Below, piece after piece: positions 62,111 through 64,000 of a stretch of 64,000 nt of DNA. Each line of letters opens with the position of its first letter. The first letter of the stretch is position 1. The stretch spans positions 1 to 64,000 of the forward strand of contig NZ_JAGGLU010000002.1 of the NCBI RefSeq assembly GCF_017874575.1, given 5' to 3'. Position numbers and translations under genes: made by a program. The notes below the pieces were generated by a model. The model had not been told where the DNA came from. It did no database searches and worked only from the letters and a program-made list of their open reading frames with translations. The stretch is from Lactobacillus colini. Lineage in GTDB: Bacteria; Bacillota; Bacilli; Lactobacillales; Lactobacillaceae.

Positions 62111-63709
62111 TCAATAATTCTTCACCCGCTCATTCACACTAACAGCCATTGGATCAACCTGCTTAAGTGAAGTCTTAATCCCCCAATAATAGAAGATTAA
62201 AGAAGCAACAATAATAATTACAAAGTCCCAAGGATACCTGATCCAATCCTGTCCGCCAAAGCCAACGCTACCACTATATGACATTAGTGAGATAAATACC
62301 AAATATCCTAGCATCCACCAGCATCCCTTAAGCTGGCTCTTCAAGTTAGAATGACGATAGCGGATTTCATAATAAAGATAGATCGGCAATCCTAGTGCAA
62401 TTACCAAGATAACCTCAATTGTCGTTGGCAACATTGTCCAATAAATAGCTAAGCTCGCCAATACAAATGCAAACGGCGCTATCCACTTCATCCAATTAGG
62501 ACTAAACGGACGCTCTAAGTCAGGAGCAATCCTTCTTAAAGAAATTACCGTAACTGGTCCTGTTAAATATGCGATCAGCGTTGCACCTGTAATCACAGTT
62601 GCTAGCAAGTTCCAGTTCCTAAATACAGAAACTAAGATCATTGCCAAAATAAGATCCATTGCCATCGCAAATCTTGGCACCATGTAACGATTATTCAACC
62701 GACCTAGCCAACTTGGTAAGTGCTTAGTATGAGTCATTGCTGCTATTGCTCGAGAAGCTGTCGCCACAAAGGCTACTCCAGTACCAAAGGGTGATACAAA
62801 AGCATCAAGATAGAGCAAGATCACCAGCCAATTAATTCCTAATAGAATCGCAATATCTGCAAAAGGTGATGTGAAGTCGATTCCATGCCAGCCGACCTTG
62901 GCCAACATTGCTGGTTCAATTGCTCCAATAAATGTAACTTGCAACATAATATAAATTATAGCTGTGATAATCATTGAAGTTAAGACACCACGCACAATAT
63001 TTCGGCGCGGATTCTTCAATTCTCCACCCATATTAATTACAGTCTGAAAGGCATCATAAGACATAATAATTCCAGAAATTGACGTTGCTTCAAATATTGA
63101 CCTAGTGCCATAAGGCATAAAATTATGCATATTATTGCCAAAATTTGAAACATGGAAGCCACTCCAAATTAAGACCAAAATTGTTAAAGTTGGTAATAAC
63201 ACCTTAAAGATTGAAATCAAATTAGTAAAATGAGTCATTATCTTAACTGACCAAAAGTTGATCATCGTAAAGACCAACATAAATAAAAAAACAACCCATA
63301 AGCCACTTAGAGTGATAGTCCCATGATTCATAAAGTTCTTCGTCCAGTTAGCCCAGCTCCAAGGCCATGAGCTCATATACTGTACAGCCGCTACAGCTTC
63401 CATGGGGACTAGCGTCACCAATGATATCCAGTTAGCCCAAGCAGCGATAAATCCTAATAATGGACCATGACTGTATTGGGCATAACGACTCATACCCCCG
63501 CTTTCGGGGAACATAGCACCTAGTTCTACATAAGTAAGAGCAATTGTGATAATTATAACTGCCCCTAGAATCCAAGAGATAATAGCTGCAGGTCCTGCTA
63601 TCCTGGCTGCAGACCCTGCACCAAATAACCAACCAGAGCCAATCAATGAATTCAACGCTAGCATTACAGCAGAGAAAAGACTCATTTTATGTAATTTGCT
63701 TTTATCCAC
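62111..63709 (-). CDS. APC-family amino-acid permease
   Basis: A secondary transporter (532 residues) of the amino acid-polyamine-organocation superfamily, with about twelve hydrophobic segments. The N-terminal GSGWLFGAGSAARIAGPAAI region is the family's first membrane segment and GAMFPESGGMSRYAQYSHG the conserved loop. Substrate unknown. It lies between rpmE2 and glyA with its own upstream gap, so it is probably monocistronic. A neighbouring amino-acid metabolic role is possible but not shown. Confidence 0.9.
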   Translation of the reverse strand: MDKSKLHKMSLFSAVMLALNSLIGSGWLFGAGSAARIAGPAAIISWILGAVIIITIALTYVELGAMFPESGGMSRYAQYSHGPLLGFIAAWANWISLVTLVPMEAVAAVQYMSSWPWSWANWTKNFMNHGTITLSGLWVVFLFMLVFTMINFWSVKIMTHFTNLISIFKVLLPTLTILVLIWSGFHVSNFGNNMHNFMPYGTRSIFEATSISGIIMSYDAFQTVINMGGELKNPRRNIVRGVLTSMIITAIIYIMLQVTFIGAIEPAMLAKVGWHGIDFTSPFADIAILLGINWLVILLYLDAFVSPFGTGVAFVATASRAIAAMTHTKHLPSWLGRLNNRYMVPRFAMAMDLILAMILVSVFRNWNLLATVITGATLIAYLTGPVTVISLRRIAPDLERPFSPNWMKWIAPFAFVLASLAIYWTMLPTTIEVILVIALGLPIYLYYEIRYRHSNLKSQLKGCWWMLGYLVFISLMSYSGSVGFGGQDWIRYPWDFVIIIVASLIFYYWGIKTSLKQVDPMAVSVNERVKNY

Positions 63710-63761
63710 CTAATAACCCCCCTTTTCTTTTAAATTAATAGACGATGCTTATAATTGTAAC

Positions 63762-63800
63762 AAAAAATTGCCGCTGAAATTACAACAGTGACAATTTTTT
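63762..63800. terminator. Terminator of glyA / hairpin upstream of the permease
   Basis: AAAAAATTGCCGCTG / CAGTGACAATTTTTT with a 9-base loop lies right after the glyA stop. T runs on both strands are present. Confidence 0.75.
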
Positions 63801-63805
63801 ATAAA

Positions 63806-64000
63806 CTATATAATTGGGTATTTTTTAGTAAGTAAGGCTACTTGCGCTTTAACCTGCGACTTAGTAGCTTCATCAGCATTATTAAGTAACTCGCCAATAA
63901 GTCTAGCAACTTGGCGACAGTCTTGGCTTGAGAAGCCTCGACTAGTTATCGCTGGCGTGCCTAGTCTTAATCCACTTGTGACAAATGGGCTGCGCTTGTC
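63806..64000 (-). CDS. glyA: Serine hydroxymethyltransferase, C-terminal end (cut by window)
   Basis: Sixty-four residues of a frame entering from the right edge, ending at TAG 63806. SPFVTSGLRLGTPAITSRGF is the conserved end of SHMT, which interconverts serine and glycine with tetrahydrofolate. Only the last part is visible; the start lies beyond the window. Confidence 0.93.
   Translation of the reverse strand, partial: DKRSPFVTSGLRLGTPAITSRGFSSQDCRQVARLIGELLNNADEATKSQVKAQVALLTKKYPII

Overview
The window looks like a Lactobacillus chromosome (Lactobacillaceae, acidophilus/johnsonii/gasseri-like clade). Supporting signs are low G+C, the lactobacillar order S10-spc-alpha, EcfA1-EcfA2-EcfT, truA, rplM, rpsI, an L-lactate dehydrogenase, and the pth-mfd-rqcP-divIC / tilS-ftsH-hslO-dusB-lysS block. 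The species call is an inference from protein style; no search was run. Nearly all genes lie on the minus strand, so the window is probably reversed relative to replication and transcription.

Region 1 (about 1-6700) is accessory DNA. It holds the cut end of an IS3-like insertion sequence, a YjcQ-family gene, a type IIG restriction-modification gene broken in two at a run of ten G (coding strand), an unrecognised gene just upstream of it, a strong inverted repeat, a small conserved-looking ORF, and a decayed tyrosine integrase whose remnant abuts the 3' end of rpsI. This is best read as an old integrated element plus a restriction system that looks phase-variable and is OFF in this sequence.

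Region 2 (6738-38962) is core expression machinery. It contains rpsI-rplM behind an L13-leader-like region, truA and the ECF transporter energizing module, then the alpha/spc/S10 superoperon from rplQ back to rpsJ, the str operon (rpsL-rpsG-fusA), a lone plus-strand prepilin peptidase, rpoC-rpoB and clpC. Good promoters, candidate autoregulatory leaders (S10, str, rpoB, L13), and an L17 downstream element-like RNA are visible.

Region 3 (39076-64000) opens with three tRNA genes (two identical tRNA-Gly copies with their own promoters and terminators, then tRNA-Pro), a small membrane protein and an ABC-2 transporter/LytTR/DUF3021 operon that resembles a LytTR regulatory system. It continues with hslO-dusB-lysS, ftsH, tilS and pth-mfd-rqcP-divIC-yabR. 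Plus-strand ldh and a CBS-domain gene follow, then murF-cshA-acpS-alr, rpmE2, an amino-acid permease, and the 3' end of glyA at the right edge.
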